From NCBI RefSeq assembly GCF_001425055.1, contig NZ_LMDK01000012.1:442400-506399 (forward strand): 64,000 bases of DNA. Direction: 5' to 3'. The stretch is from Pelomonas sp. Root1237. GTDB lineage: Bacteria > Pseudomonadota > Gammaproteobacteria > Burkholderiales > Burkholderiaceae_C. Numbering within the stretch: position 1 is the stretch's first letter; every line of letters begins with the position of its first letter. Shown piece after piece: positions 53,378-62,853 of this stretch. The notes below the pieces were generated by a model that saw nothing but the letters and a program-made list of their open reading frames with translations, did no database searches and was not told where the DNA came from. Position numbers and translations under genes: made by a program.

Positions 53378-54334
53378 GTGGTCGTCAGCGATATTGACGT
53401 TCGGCTTCTCAGAGTATTTCGCGCTGTGGTTGAGGCCGGCGGGTTTGCGAACGCCCAGGCCATTCTCAACGTGGGCGCCTCAACGATCAGCGCGCAGATG
53501 TCGCAATTGGAGACACGGCTGTGCTACGTCGTGTGTCATCGCGGCCGCGGGGGATTCAAACTCACGGAGAAAGGCGAAGCCCTTTACCGTCTAGTTATCG
53601 AACTCTTCCAGTCGGTTCAAAGCTTTGAGATGCAAGCTAGCGAGCTTCGCGGCGGCATGAACGGACAACTGCGGATCGGCTTTATAGACAACATCATCTC
53701 GGACCCCGGATCACCGTTTAGGCCGGCTGTCGATCACTTCCGTAGACAGCCACGCAACCATGCAAGGCTCCTGTTCGAGGTGCTTTCGCCGCAAGAGCTC
53801 GAGCGCGGCTTGCAGGACCACCGCATCGACGTCGCCGTCGGAGTGTTCTACAGCCGGCTGCCGGGCTTGGCGTACGAGCCGTTGTATCTGCAGCGCGACG
53901 TGCTGGTCTGCCACCGCGACCACCACCTGGCACGCATCGAAGATCAGGCGGAGCTCGCCAACGCGATACCGTCTTGCCACAAGGTGCTGCGCTCGTTCTT
54001 AGGCACGAACGAGTTCCCTTACGCGAGCCCTGGCGGAGAGACGATGGTGTCGAGCTTCAGCCACATCGAGGCTGCGGCTCTGATGATCCTCACCGGCGGG
54101 TGCATCGGTTTTCTGCCATTGCACTACGTGAAGCCATGGATAGATTCCGGCGAGCTGGTGGTGCTTCTGGCGAACGAGCTGTATCGCGATACGCATTTCT
54201 CAATAGCAACGCGCGCTGACCAAGTCCGGCCACCACCGGCACTGCACACTTTCTTGAGCTGCCTGCGCGCCGCGAAGGTGCAGGATGTGGGCACCGCTGA
54301 GGTGCATCAGCCGTTCACTTCGATCGCTGCGTAA
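53378..54334 (+). CDS. LysR-family regulator of the DUF1989/ABC cluster
   Basis: A 318-residue LysR protein with an N-terminal winged helix (VRLLRVFRAVVEAGGFANAQ, then GASTISAQMSQLETRL) and an effector domain that begins QLRIGFIDNI near residue 98. The start is taken as GTG at 53378 because GGAG lies six bases upstream and the upstream in-frame region is not LysR-like. It lies 108 bases before the binding-protein gene in the same direction, suggesting control of the nitrogen-compound cluster downstream. Confidence 0.85.
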   Translation: MVVSDIDVRLLRVFRAVVEAGGFANAQAILNVGASTISAQMSQLETRLCYVVCHRGRGGFKLTEKGEALYRLVIELFQSVQSFEMQASELRGGMNGQLRIGFIDNIISDPGSPFRPAVDHFRRQPRNHARLLFEVLSPQELERGLQDHRIDVAVGVFYSRLPGLAYEPLYLQRDVLVCHRDHHLARIEDQAELANAIPSCHKVLRSFLGTNEFPYASPGGETMVSSFSHIEAAALMILTGGCIGFLPLHYVKPWIDSGELVVLLANELYRDTHFSIATRADQVRPPPALHTFLSCLRAAKVQDVGTAEVHQPFTSIAA

Positions 54335-54442
54335 GTTACTTCGATTCGCGACGATTTTCCCGAACCGAAGGCGTCCATAGAGTCCATTCCATGACGCGTC
54401 CCGAGCAATTCGCGAGGGGCGTCTGGCACAGAAGGACTCAAG
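54335..54442. promoter_or_regulatory. Leader region of the DUF1989/ABC operon
   Basis: The 108 bases before the binding-protein gene should carry the operon promoter and LysR sites. An imperfect hairpin with GACGC/GCGTC ends (54393-54423) sits 19 bases before the start codon, and an AAGGAC ribosome site precedes the ATG. I compared it by eye with guanidine riboswitch patterns and saw no match. Confidence 0.4.
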
Positions 54443-55432
54443 ATGAAGACGTACGTCGTCACGGTTTGCGCGGCTGCGCTTGCAATCTCAGGCGCCGCTA
54501 TGGCGGCCGACAAGCCCCTGACCAAAGTCAAGGCCGGCCACCTCGTCGCCATCGACTTGGCGCCACTGTTTGTCGCCAAGGAAAGCGGGTGTTTCGCACA
54601 GCAGGGACTTGATGTCGAGACTGTGTTCTTCGCCAACCCGGGCGACAACAATGCTGCGCTCGCGGGTGGCGCCATCGACTTCAGCACGAACCCCTTCACG
54701 CTGCCATTCTTCGCGGCCAACAGCGGCGTGCCAATTCGCGTCATCTCCGCCGCCGGTGGCTGGGGTGCGGTCGAGGTAGTGGCTCAAGGCAAGCTCGGCT
54801 TCAAAACCATCGATGACATCAAGGCGTACACGAAGTCGGGCAAGCCGAAGCTCAAGATCGCAACGCTCCAAGGAGACACCCTCGAGTTGATCCTCAAGCG
54901 TGATTTCGCACGCCTGTCGATTTCTGAGAAGGACGTCGAGCTGGTGTACTTCAACGACCTGATGGCGATGGTCGAGACCTTCCGAAGCGGCCAAGTCGAT
55001 CTCTTGAGTCACATCAAGCCCTACACAACCGACATGGTTGTGAGCAAGGGCGCGGTGGTGCTGACCTCGAACGCCAAGACGTACTCGACCACGACGCCGA
55101 ACTCGGTGGTCAGCGTCCTCGAGAAGACGCTCAAGGACCGGCCGCAGGTGGTTCAGGCCTATCTACAGGGCTTGATCTGTGGCGCGGCGACTATCAACAA
55201 GCAGCCCGAAAAGGCAGCTGACTACCTCGCCAAGGGCAACTACTACCGCGTAGATCCCAAGGTCCTGCTGCAAGCGCTGAAGACCGCGCCAGCGCCTGTG
55301 TCCTTCACTCCCGATGTCGCCGTGATCCAGAGCGTCGTCGACGAACTGACCAAGCTGGGCTACGTCAAGGGGACAACCAAAGCCGCAGACATCTTCCGCC
55401 TCGACACGATCAAGGCGCTTGAGAAGCAATGA
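54443..55432 (+). CDS. ABC transporter substrate-binding protein (urea carboxylase-operon type)
   Basis: A 329-residue periplasmic NMT1/THI5-like binding protein. The signal peptide MKTYVVTVCAAALAISGAAM ends with AMA around residue 21. The mature sequence KVKAGHLVAIDLAPLFVAKE suggests the nitrate/taurine/pyrimidine binding group and specifically the version found in urea (guanidine) carboxylase operons. It overlaps the first DUF1989 gene by four bases. Confidence 0.82.
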   Translation: MKTYVVTVCAAALAISGAAMAADKPLTKVKAGHLVAIDLAPLFVAKESGCFAQQGLDVETVFFANPGDNNAALAGGAIDFSTNPFTLPFFAANSGVPIRVISAAGGWGAVEVVAQGKLGFKTIDDIKAYTKSGKPKLKIATLQGDTLELILKRDFARLSISEKDVELVYFNDLMAMVETFRSGQVDLLSHIKPYTTDMVVSKGAVVLTSNAKTYSTTTPNSVVSVLEKTLKDRPQVVQAYLQGLICGAATINKQPEKAADYLAKGNYYRVDPKVLLQALKTAPAPVSFTPDVAVIQSVVDELTKLGYVKGTTKAADIFRLDTIKALEKQ

Positions 55433-56238
55433 GCGACGCTGATATGCCTACCGACGAAATCACAACGTTCGAGAGCTTGCCGCCGCTGGCGCGTGCCGCC
55501 GTACCAACGTACTCAACGACTTTCAAACCCGACCTGACTCTGTGGCGTGAACGCATGCCCGGCGGCATGCACTGGTCTGGCCTGCTGCGACGCGGCAACA
55601 GCCTTCGAATCACGACGCTCGCAGCAGGCGCCAACGTGTCCGCGCTCTTCTACAACTATGAAGACCGTGGTGAACGCTACAACATGCCCGACACGCTGAA
55701 GGAACAGAGCACGGCTTTCCTTCGCCAAGGCCTTGTCTGCTATTCAGACATGGGACGCGTGTTGTGCTCGCTCACCGAGTCGAACTGCGACTGGCACGAC
55801 ACCATCGGCGGGATGTCGGACGCTGCAGTAGTTGAGCAGCGCTACGGGACCAAGCGCTATCAGGAGCACCGCAATGCCATGCATCGCAACGCACGGGATG
55901 GCGTCCTGACGCAACTCGGCAAGTGGGGCATGGGCAAACGCGACGTCGTGCCCAACGTCAACTTCTTCAGCCGGGTCGTCGTGAACGACAACGGCGACAT
56001 GCGTTTTGTCGATGGGCATAGCGGCAAAGGCGACTTCGTCGACTTGCGCTTCGAGATGAACACCCTTGTCGTGCTGTCAACCTGCCAGCACCGCCTCGAT
56101 CTGAACCCTCGCTATGAACCAGCAGCGGTTGAGATGGTGTGCTGGCGTTCAGGCACTGCTGGCAGGGACGACCCATGCCGACTGTCGATGCCCGAGAACG
56201 GGCGCGGGTTCATCAATACCGAACGCTATTACCTCTGA
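55429..56238 (+). CDS. DUF1989 protein 1 (urea carboxylase-associated / carboxyguanidine deiminase-like)
   Basis: A 269-residue DUF1989 protein of the larger 'urea carboxylase-associated' type. Related pairs (CgdA/CgdB) have been reported to form a metal-dependent carboxyguanidine deiminase that produces allophanate. It carries [13 protein letters not shown] near residue 118, the candidate metal region, and [14 protein letters not shown] near 170. It is joined to the binding-protein gene by ATGA and lies 14 bases before protein 2. Guanidine chemistry is an inference, since no carboxylase is encoded nearby. Confidence 0.82.
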   Translation: MSDADMPTDEITTFESLPPLARAAVPTYSTTFKPDLTLWRERMPGGMHWSGLLRRGNSLRITTLAAGANVSALFYNYEDRGERYNMPDTLKEQSTAFLRQGLVCYSDMGRVLCSLTESNCDWHDTIGGMSDAAVVEQRYGTKRYQEHRNAMHRNARDGVLTQLGKWGMGKRDVVPNVNFFSRVVVNDNGDMRFVDGHSGKGDFVDLRFEMNTLVVLSTCQHRLDLNPRYEPAAVEMVCWRSGTAGRDDPCRLSMPENGRGFINTERYYL

Positions 56239-56252
56239 ACGGGCCGACCATC

Positions 56253-56927
56253 ATGAACGCACAGATCGTTACGAGCGACCTTGACCCGGCCGACGCCATC
56301 TTTGATTTTGAGCATCCTCCCGGCACGCCCTGGACTCACGAAATCAAGAGGGGCCAGTTCTTCCGCATCGTCGACCTTGAAGGCAATCAGGCCGTCGACA
56401 CGCTCTTCTACAACGCCCGCGATATCCAGGAGCGCTACAGCTTGCTCCACACCATGCTGGCACAGGAGAACCTCTACCTGGGCGTGGGTACGAAGATCAT
56501 GTCCAGCGAGGGTCGGCCCATGTTGACCATCGTGGCCGACACCTGCGGCCGCCATGACACCGTCGGCGGCGGGGCCTGCTCCTCCGAGAGCAACACGATC
56601 CGCTACTCGCTTGAGAAGCGCTTCATGCACAGCTGCCGCGACAACTTCATGCTCGCCATTGCCGACCACCCGTCCGGGCTGACGAAGCGCGACATCGTCT
56701 CCAACATCAACTTCTTCATGAACGTCCCGATGACCCCGGCGGGACGGCTTACCTATGAGGATGGAATATCCGGGCCGGGCAAGTACATCGAGCTTCGCGC
56801 GGAGATGGACATCCTGGTCCTGATCTCAAACTGCCCTCAGTTGAACAATCCGGCGAACGGCTACAACCCCACGCCCGTTCGCTACCTCGTTTGGGATGCC
56901 ACCGCAAATACTGTGGGTGCCGCATGA
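56253..56927 (+). CDS. DUF1989 protein 2 (urea carboxylase-associated / carboxyguanidine deiminase-like)
   Basis: A 224-residue DUF1989 protein of the smaller type with [18 protein letters not shown] near residue 95, keeping cysteines that protein 1 lacks, and [15 protein letters not shown] near 148. It probably pairs with protein 1 as a heteromeric hydrolase or deiminase. ATG at 56253 begins the family sequence, while the longer frame upstream overlaps the previous gene. It overlaps the permease gene by four bases. Confidence 0.82.
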   Translation: MNAQIVTSDLDPADAIFDFEHPPGTPWTHEIKRGQFFRIVDLEGNQAVDTLFYNARDIQERYSLLHTMLAQENLYLGVGTKIMSSEGRPMLTIVADTCGRHDTVGGGACSSESNTIRYSLEKRFMHSCRDNFMLAIADHPSGLTKRDIVSNINFFMNVPMTPAGRLTYEDGISGPGKYIELRAEMDILVLISNCPQLNNPANGYNPTPVRYLVWDATANTVGAA

Positions 56928-57715
56928 TGGCGAGCAAGTCGTTGCGGGCTGCCGCACCTGCCGTCGTCGGTCTCGCGTCAGTCGCTGCGGTGCTAGGCGC
57001 ATGGGAAGCCGCTGGCGCAGGTGGCGGCGCACTGGCCAGCGTCTTGCCGCCGCCTTCCCAGTTCCTGCGCAGCATCGCCGAGAGCAACTTCCGCATCGGG
57101 CTGGGGTCGCAGGCGGCGACGGTCACGCAGTCGCTGATGGCGACGTTCTTGCGAGTCTTCGTCGGCATGGGGATCGCCTTTGCTGCCGCCATCCTGACCG
57201 GAGCCTTGTTGAGCCTGTCCCGAGTGGCAACTTGGAGCCTGTCCCCGATCTTGCAGTTGCTCGCACCTATCGCGCCCATCGCGTGGATTCCAACGGCCAT
57301 CGTGGTCTTCGGCATCGGGGACATCACGGCCATCTTCATCGTCTTCATGGGCGTCTACTTCATCTTGACCCTGGCGACGCTGGCAGAGATTCGGCGCATA
57401 CCTCCCGAGTTCCAGACGGTTGCAGGCAACCTCGGCGCGACGCCGCTTCAATGCTGGCTCTGGGTGACGCTCCCGGCCATCCTTCCCGGGGTCTTCATGC
57501 TGCTGCGTACCAACTTCATCGCCGCATGGATGGCGGTTCTGGTTGCGGAGATGGTCGGCCTTCGAGACGGCCTGGGCGCCATCATCATGATGGGACGCAA
57601 CCTCTTCAACAACGAGCTGGTGATGTTCGGAATGGTCGTGATCGGCCTCACCGGCTTCATCGTCGACAGACTGCTGCAGTTCATCGGCCAGCGGGTGCTG
57701 TGGTGGAGGGTATGA
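56924..57715 (+). CDS. ABC transporter permease (nitrate/taurine type)
   Basis: A 263-residue inner-membrane permease with about six helices and the EAA-type loop [20 protein letters not shown] near residue 178. It forms the channel for the binding protein encoded two genes upstream. ATGA overlaps on both sides show tight coupling within the operon. Substrate is likely a small nitrogen compound such as guanidine or urea derivatives, by context. Confidence 0.87.
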   Translation: MMASKSLRAAAPAVVGLASVAAVLGAWEAAGAGGGALASVLPPPSQFLRSIAESNFRIGLGSQAATVTQSLMATFLRVFVGMGIAFAAAILTGALLSLSRVATWSLSPILQLLAPIAPIAWIPTAIVVFGIGDITAIFIVFMGVYFILTLATLAEIRRIPPEFQTVAGNLGATPLQCWLWVTLPAILPGVFMLLRTNFIAAWMAVLVAEMVGLRDGLGAIIMMGRNLFNNELVMFGMVVIGLTGFIVDRLLQFIGQRVLWWRV

Positions 57716-58473
57716 GCGTGCTCAAGAGAACCGAACCTGCCGTCGCTTTCCAAGTCGAGCGATTGACAGTTGACTTTGGCACGGACAAGACCGGTCCCCT
57801 GCAAGACTTCTCACTGAACATCCGCCAGGGAGAGATTACGTGCCTGCTCGGTCCATCGGGCTGCGGCAAGACGACGCTGCTGAAGTCGTTGGGTGGCTTC
57901 GTCGTCGGGCGAGACAGCGGTGGCGTGCTGTTTGAGTCGAGGTATCTCAACGGCCCTACGCCCGAAATCGTGATGATCTTCCAGGAGAACAACCTGTTCC
58001 CATGGCTGTCCGCGCGCGGGAATGTTGAGTTCGGCCTGAAGTTCAAGGCAGCCAAACGTGACGGCAAGCAGGTGGTGGACGAGATGCTCCGCATCGTCGG
58101 TCTCACCGAGGCTGCCGACCGGTTTCCGAATCAGCTCTCAGGCGGTATGCGGCAGCGCACCGCCATCGCTCGGGCCCTCGTTTCAGATCCGCATGTGCTC
58201 CTGCTCGATGAGCCCTTCAGCGCACTGGACATCAGTCTTCGCCGACGGATGCACACCCTGATGCTCGATCTGTGGAGCAAGACGGGCAAGACGATGGTGA
58301 TGGTCACCCACAGCATCGAAGAAGCGCTTCAAGTTGGCCACCGGGTCATCGTTCTTGGCGACCGCCCAGCACGAGTCTTGATCGACGCCGACACCAGTGC
58401 CGACGCAATGAAGGACCGCTACTCGCCGGAGTTCCTGGAAATGCAGCGGCGGATCGAGGCCGTCATCTACTGA
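57712..58473 (+). CDS. ABC transporter ATP-binding protein (nitrate/taurine type)
   Basis: A 253-residue ATPase with Walker A GPSGCGKTT near residue 47, Q-loop FQENNLFPW, signature LSGGMRQR, Walker B VLLLDEP and H-switch VTHSIEEA. It energises the importer formed with the preceding permease and binding protein. The start overlaps the permease stop as ATGA. The short C-terminal tail has no regulatory domain. Confidence 0.9.
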   Translation: MSVLKRTEPAVAFQVERLTVDFGTDKTGPLQDFSLNIRQGEITCLLGPSGCGKTTLLKSLGGFVVGRDSGGVLFESRYLNGPTPEIVMIFQENNLFPWLSARGNVEFGLKFKAAKRDGKQVVDEMLRIVGLTEAADRFPNQLSGGMRQRTAIARALVSDPHVLLLDEPFSALDISLRRRMHTLMLDLWSKTGKTMVMVTHSIEEALQVGHRVIVLGDRPARVLIDADTSADAMKDRYSPEFLEMQRRIEAVIY

Positions 58474-58514
58474 GCCCGACGCCAACAAACAACTTCTGCA
58501 GCATCAAGCCAACC

Positions 58515-59864
58515 ATGCACCAATCTCTTGAGCCAAGCATCCGTTCTCTCGTCCAGAAGGCCGTCACGGGGGATCTTCATCCGCTGACCATCGTCGACGA
58601 AGTCCTGCATCGCCTCAACATTCATCGGGACAACCCGATCTTCATCTCAACGACGCCAGCAGATGCGCTCCGTCAACGGGCGGCCGAACTGGCAGAGCTG
58701 CCCGCCGCGACCCGATCTGCACTGCCTTTGTACGGCGTACCTTTTGCCGTGAAGGACAACATCGACGTCGCCGGCACGCCGACGACGGCCGGCTGCCCCG
58801 AGTTCGCATACGTTCCTGCCAAGAACGCATTCCTCGTCGACCGGTTGCTTGCTGCAGGCGCCATGCTGATCGGCAAGTGCAATCTGGACCAGTTCGCGAC
58901 CGGGTTGACTGGCATGCGCTCTGTCTACGGCAGTCCCATCAATCCGTACAGCCCGGACCACGTCACCGGTGGCTCCAGCTCTGGATCGGCAGTCGCCGTC
59001 TCCTCCGGGATCGTGCAGTTCTCCCTGGGAACGGACACGGCCGGCTCTGGGCGCATCCCTGCCGGCTTCAACAACATCGTGGGCTACCGCCCCTCTAGCG
59101 GCCTGCTCAGCGCCTCCGGTGTCGTGCCGTGCGCGCGCTCACTCGACACGGTGTCCGTGTTCGGCAACTGTGCAGATGACGTTCGGCGCGTCTTGACTGT
59201 CGCCGCGGCGTTCGATCCAGCCGACCCCTACTCGGTCGACCTCGCACCGCGAGCTCTCCCCCTCGCGGCGCCGGTCTTCGGAATTCTGGACTCGCAAGAC
59301 GACTTTTTCCTCGGTGACCAACAGGCCCGGGCGGCATACGAGCAAGGCATTGCAAAGCTCCAATCTCTCGGTTCCGCCACAGTCGTCATCGACTACGCGC
59401 CGTTCAAGGAAATTTCAGACATGACCTACTTCGGTCCATCAATGGCGGAACGCACTGCGGTCCTTGGCGACTTCATCTCGAGCCATCCGGACGCGTCTTA
59501 CACGCCGGTCGTTCGCGACGCTCTGGTCAAAGCAGCCTCGTTTACCGCCGTGGATGCCTTCAAGATGCTTCATCGACTCAAAGCGCTAGAGCGCCAGATC
59601 GAGCTCCAGACTTGGTCCCAGGTAGACATGCTCTGCATCCCAACAGCACCGACCATTCACACTCGCGCCGACGTTGAACGCGACCCGGCCTACGGGTCAA
59701 CAAGCCTTGGTGCGTATACCAACTTCGCGCCTTTCTTGGGTTTGCCTGCAGTGTCCGTGCAAAACGGCTTCCGACCAGACGGGTTGCCTAGCGGGATCAT
59801 GTTCGTCGGCCAGCGGGCTGATGACATGAGACTGCTTCAGGTTGCAGAGGTGTTTGCAACCTGA
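58515..59864 (+). CDS. Amidase-signature hydrolase, allophanate hydrolase-like without C-terminal domain
   Basis: A 449-residue amidase signature enzyme with the triad Lys80 (AVKDNID), Ser154 (GGSSSGS) and nucleophile Ser178 (GTDTAGSGR). It resembles the N-terminal domain of allophanate hydrolase AtzF, but full-length AtzF has a further domain of roughly 130-150 residues that is absent. Downstream bases contain no remnant of it that I can see. It starts 41 bases after the ATPase gene without a clear ribosome site. It could hydrolyse allophanate or a related carbamoyl compound, or be a trimmed gene. Confidence 0.8.
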   Translation: MHQSLEPSIRSLVQKAVTGDLHPLTIVDEVLHRLNIHRDNPIFISTTPADALRQRAAELAELPAATRSALPLYGVPFAVKDNIDVAGTPTTAGCPEFAYVPAKNAFLVDRLLAAGAMLIGKCNLDQFATGLTGMRSVYGSPINPYSPDHVTGGSSSGSAVAVSSGIVQFSLGTDTAGSGRIPAGFNNIVGYRPSSGLLSASGVVPCARSLDTVSVFGNCADDVRRVLTVAAAFDPADPYSVDLAPRALPLAAPVFGILDSQDDFFLGDQQARAAYEQGIAKLQSLGSATVVIDYAPFKEISDMTYFGPSMAERTAVLGDFISSHPDASYTPVVRDALVKAASFTAVDAFKMLHRLKALERQIELQTWSQVDMLCIPTAPTIHTRADVERDPAYGSTSLGAYTNFAPFLGLPAVSVQNGFRPDGLPSGIMFVGQRADDMRLLQVAEVFAT

Positions 59865-60130
59865 GCGCAGCAGAACGCGCATCGCCGCGAGTCGTGAGCT
59901 CGTCCGTCCCCGTCGGGAGGGCAGGTTAGGCTCTATCGGACAGCAGATGAGCGCCGCCCGCTGCCTTCACCGCTAATGTCTGCATGACGGCATGTACCAG
60001 TCCTAGGCGCATGGTTGTTGAACGACGGCAACCGCTGCAAAACGGAATTTCCGCGCTCTCCGTTCGACAAATCGCCTAGCGCCGACAGCCACCTGAATGC
60101 CGAACCCGCGCCGGCAAGCATGAGTGACCC
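59865..60130. other. Gap between the amidase gene and the TonB receptor gene, nothing recognised
   Basis: Two hundred sixty-six bases separate converging genes. No gene, terminator or repeat is recognised with confidence. One minus-strand frame reads GLSNGERGNSVLQRLPSF-like residues in low-complexity style, perhaps decayed sequence. It forms the right edge of the lower-GC block. Confidence 0.35.
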
Positions 60131-62776
60131 TCAGTAGTCGATCCCCACCCGAATCCCGTAGGTCCGCGGGTCGTTCCAGTAGGCGCGCACGAAGCCGCCG
60201 CCGTCCTGCACCGCGTTCTTCGTCATCTTGTTGGTCGCGTTCAGCACATAGAGCTCGGCGCGCCAGTACTTGGGCGCCTGCAGCTTGAGGCTGGCGTCGA
60301 TCTTGGTGAAGGCCTTCTGGCCGTCGGAGATGTGCGGGTTGTCCAGGTTGAGCAGGGTGAAGTACATCTTGTCCTGCCACTTCAGGTTGACCCAGGGCGT
60401 CAGCTCCCAGCCCTTGCCGAACATGAAGCTCTGTGAGAAGTTGATGCCGAAGCTGTACTTGGGCGACAGGGGCAGGTGGTTGCCGGTGATGTCCAGGATC
60501 TGGCGGCCGGCGAACTCGCGGACGGGGCCGCTGTAGGGCTCGGGGCAGTGCGGTGCGCCCATCTCCTCGCGCACACCGCAGTTCCAGGTGTCGCTGTAGG
60601 ACGGGTAGTCCTTCATCTTGCTGTTGATGTAGCTGAAGAAGGCCCCCAGGCGGGCGCCGGGCCAGGGCTTGTAGTCGACCTCCAGCTCGATGCCCGGGAT
60701 GCTGACGACGCCGACGTTGACGGTTTGCCACTTGGTGACGATGTCGCAGGTCGGGTTGTCTTCGGGGCAGGGCTCGGTGCGCTTGATGCGCGAGGCGAAG
60801 TTGTCGCCCGTGACCTGCATGTCCTTGTAGCGGCTGAAGAAGAGGGTGGCCGACAGGCTCAGGCGCTTGTTCAGCAGCAGGCCCTTGTAGCCGATCTCGA
60901 AGTTGGTGACGGTCTCGGGCTTGTAGGGGAAGAAGGTGTATTGCGGGCCGGCGGGGCCGTCCACGCAGTCGTGGCCGCCGCAGCGGTCGTCCTTGTCGCC
61001 GAAGCCGCCGGCCTTGTAGCCGGTGGACAGCGACGTGTAGACCATGTCCAGCGGCGTGAGCTGCTTCTGCAGGCCCAGGCGGTAGGTGACCTTCTTCCAG
61101 CTCTGGGCGTTGTCGTTGCCGGCCGGTGGGCCCCATTCGGCATAGGCGCCGGTGCCGGCGAAGGGCCCCATCTTCTCGGTCAGGTCACGGCCGTTGTGGG
61201 CGCGAAAGCCCGGCTCGCCGGGCGTGCCGGGATGGAACAAGCCGTTGTAGTAGGCCGGCGTGGAGCCGTCCCAGCCACCGAAGACCTGGCCGTTCTTGTC
61301 GGTCTTCTTGTCATGGCTGTAGCGGGCGCCGAGGGTGGCGGTCCAGGTCGGCGTGAACTTCCAGTCGGCCTGGGCGAAGACGGCCTTGGCGTCGATCTGG
61401 CGGTCGGGCTGGTGATAGAACTGACTGGTCGGAAAGCCATAGGGGGCTGTGACGAGCTGCTCCTGCGCATAGTCGATGGCGTTCTTCTCGTGCATCCAGA
61501 ACAGGCCGGTGACGAGCTGCAGCGTGTCGGTGTGGTGCTTGAACTGCAGTTCGTGCACGCTGGACTTGTAGGTCGAGCCGAGCGTGAACGAGGTCATGTC
61601 GCTGACGGGCCAGGTGCCCCAGTCGCCGTCGGGGCCGACGGGCAGGCTGGCCGTCACCTGGCTGGCGATGGGGTGGTAGCCGCCGTCATCGTCGGACTGC
61701 TGCGTGCGCTTCTGGTTGGCGAAGGCAAAGCCGTATTCGATGCTGCTGCTGGGGCTGAGGTTCCACACCAGGTTGGAGCGCAGCGTGTCGATGGACATGT
61801 CGGTCTTGCCCGGCACGTTGATCTTGACGTCCCATTTGCCGCCGGTGCAGGCGAAGGCGGTGCTGGCTGCCATGTCGCAGTCCTTCATCGCGACGTCGCC
61901 GGCGCCATTGTTCTGGAACTTCTCGTAGGCCACCAACCACTCGATGTTGTCGGTCAGCTTGAGCCGGCCGGCGATGCGGGCCGCCCATTCGTCGCGGTTG
62001 TAGTAGTACTTGCTTTTGGAGACCAGGGTGTTGCGGCGCTGGTCCACGTCAGGGATGCCATCGGCGACGAAGCCATGCGCCGGCAGGTTGACGTCGTAGA
62101 AGTCCTGCTGCTGGTTGATCCAGCCGTCGCGCGTGACCTTGCTGACGGTGGCGCGCAGCGCGAACTTGTCGTTGACGGCGATGTTCTGGATCAGGTTGAC
62201 CTGGCGCTTGCGGTAGTTGCCGAAGTCCGCTTCGACATTGCCGTAGGTGGAGCCGAACTCGGGCTTGGCCGGGATGATGTTGACGCTGCCGCCGGTGGAG
62301 TTGCGGCCGAACAGCGTGCCCTGCGGGCCGCGCAGCACTTCCACCTGCTCCAGGTCGAACATCAGCGCGAGCGCCCCTTGCGGCCGCGGCGAGTACAGGC
62401 CGCCGACATGCAGGCCGACCGCGGGGTCACCGATCTCGGTGAAGTTGGTGGAGCCCACGCCGCGGATGTTGATCTGGATGCCGGAGTCGGCGCCCGAGGA
62501 GATCTGCAGATTGGGCACGGTGCCGGACAGTCCGCGCACGTCGTGGATGCCTTCGCGGCTCAGCGCCTCCTGGGTGATGGCGGTGACGGCGACCGGCGTC
62601 TTCAGCAGGTTGGAGTTGACGCGCGTCGCGCTGACGGTGACGGTGGGCAGCTCGTTCCTGGCGTTGCCCTTGTCCGTCGTGGCGGTCGTCGTCTCTTGGG
62701 CAAAGGCCGCGCCGGCCAGCAGGCTCACGGCGGCTGCGGTGACGGTCTTGGCGTATCCAGCTCGGTTCGTTCTCAT
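60131..62776 (-). CDS. TonB-dependent outer-membrane receptor
   Basis: An 881-residue outer-membrane receptor. It has a signal peptide (TAAAVSLLAGAAFAQ, cleavage near residue 27), then a plug domain with LPTVTVSATRVNSN as the TonB-box-like region and LRGPQGTLFGRNSTGGSVNI. The long beta-barrel ends in the aromatic-terminal strand YGIRVGIDY. ATG at 62776 is preceded by AAGGAG. It probably imports a saccharide or related ligand, judging from the sugar symporter gene next to it, but specificity is not readable. Confidence 0.9.
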   Translation of the reverse strand: MRTNRAGYAKTVTAAAVSLLAGAAFAQETTTATTDKGNARNELPTVTVSATRVNSNLLKTPVAVTAITQEALSREGIHDVRGLSGTVPNLQISSGADSGIQINIRGVGSTNFTEIGDPAVGLHVGGLYSPRPQGALALMFDLEQVEVLRGPQGTLFGRNSTGGSVNIIPAKPEFGSTYGNVEADFGNYRKRQVNLIQNIAVNDKFALRATVSKVTRDGWINQQQDFYDVNLPAHGFVADGIPDVDQRRNTLVSKSKYYYNRDEWAARIAGRLKLTDNIEWLVAYEKFQNNGAGDVAMKDCDMAASTAFACTGGKWDVKINVPGKTDMSIDTLRSNLVWNLSPSSSIEYGFAFANQKRTQQSDDDGGYHPIASQVTASLPVGPDGDWGTWPVSDMTSFTLGSTYKSSVHELQFKHHTDTLQLVTGLFWMHEKNAIDYAQEQLVTAPYGFPTSQFYHQPDRQIDAKAVFAQADWKFTPTWTATLGARYSHDKKTDKNGQVFGGWDGSTPAYYNGLFHPGTPGEPGFRAHNGRDLTEKMGPFAGTGAYAEWGPPAGNDNAQSWKKVTYRLGLQKQLTPLDMVYTSLSTGYKAGGFGDKDDRCGGHDCVDGPAGPQYTFFPYKPETVTNFEIGYKGLLLNKRLSLSATLFFSRYKDMQVTGDNFASRIKRTEPCPEDNPTCDIVTKWQTVNVGVVSIPGIELEVDYKPWPGARLGAFFSYINSKMKDYPSYSDTWNCGVREEMGAPHCPEPYSGPVREFAGRQILDITGNHLPLSPKYSFGINFSQSFMFGKGWELTPWVNLKWQDKMYFTLLNLDNPHISDGQKAFTKIDASLKLQAPKYWRAELYVLNATNKMTKNAVQDGGGFVRAYWNDPRTYGIRVGIDY

Positions 62777-62853
62777 CGCTCTCGGCTCCTTGTGTCTGTG
62801 TATGGGCGGCCGCCGTCCTGGCCCGAAAGCCACGGCGTGTTTGAGTCGGGAAG

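Noticed and set aside
54335-54442. Possible guanidine riboswitch before the ABC binding-protein gene
   Set aside because: The hairpin there lacks the conserved ACGR loops of guanidine-II and the conserved segments of guanidine-I and -III as I remember them.
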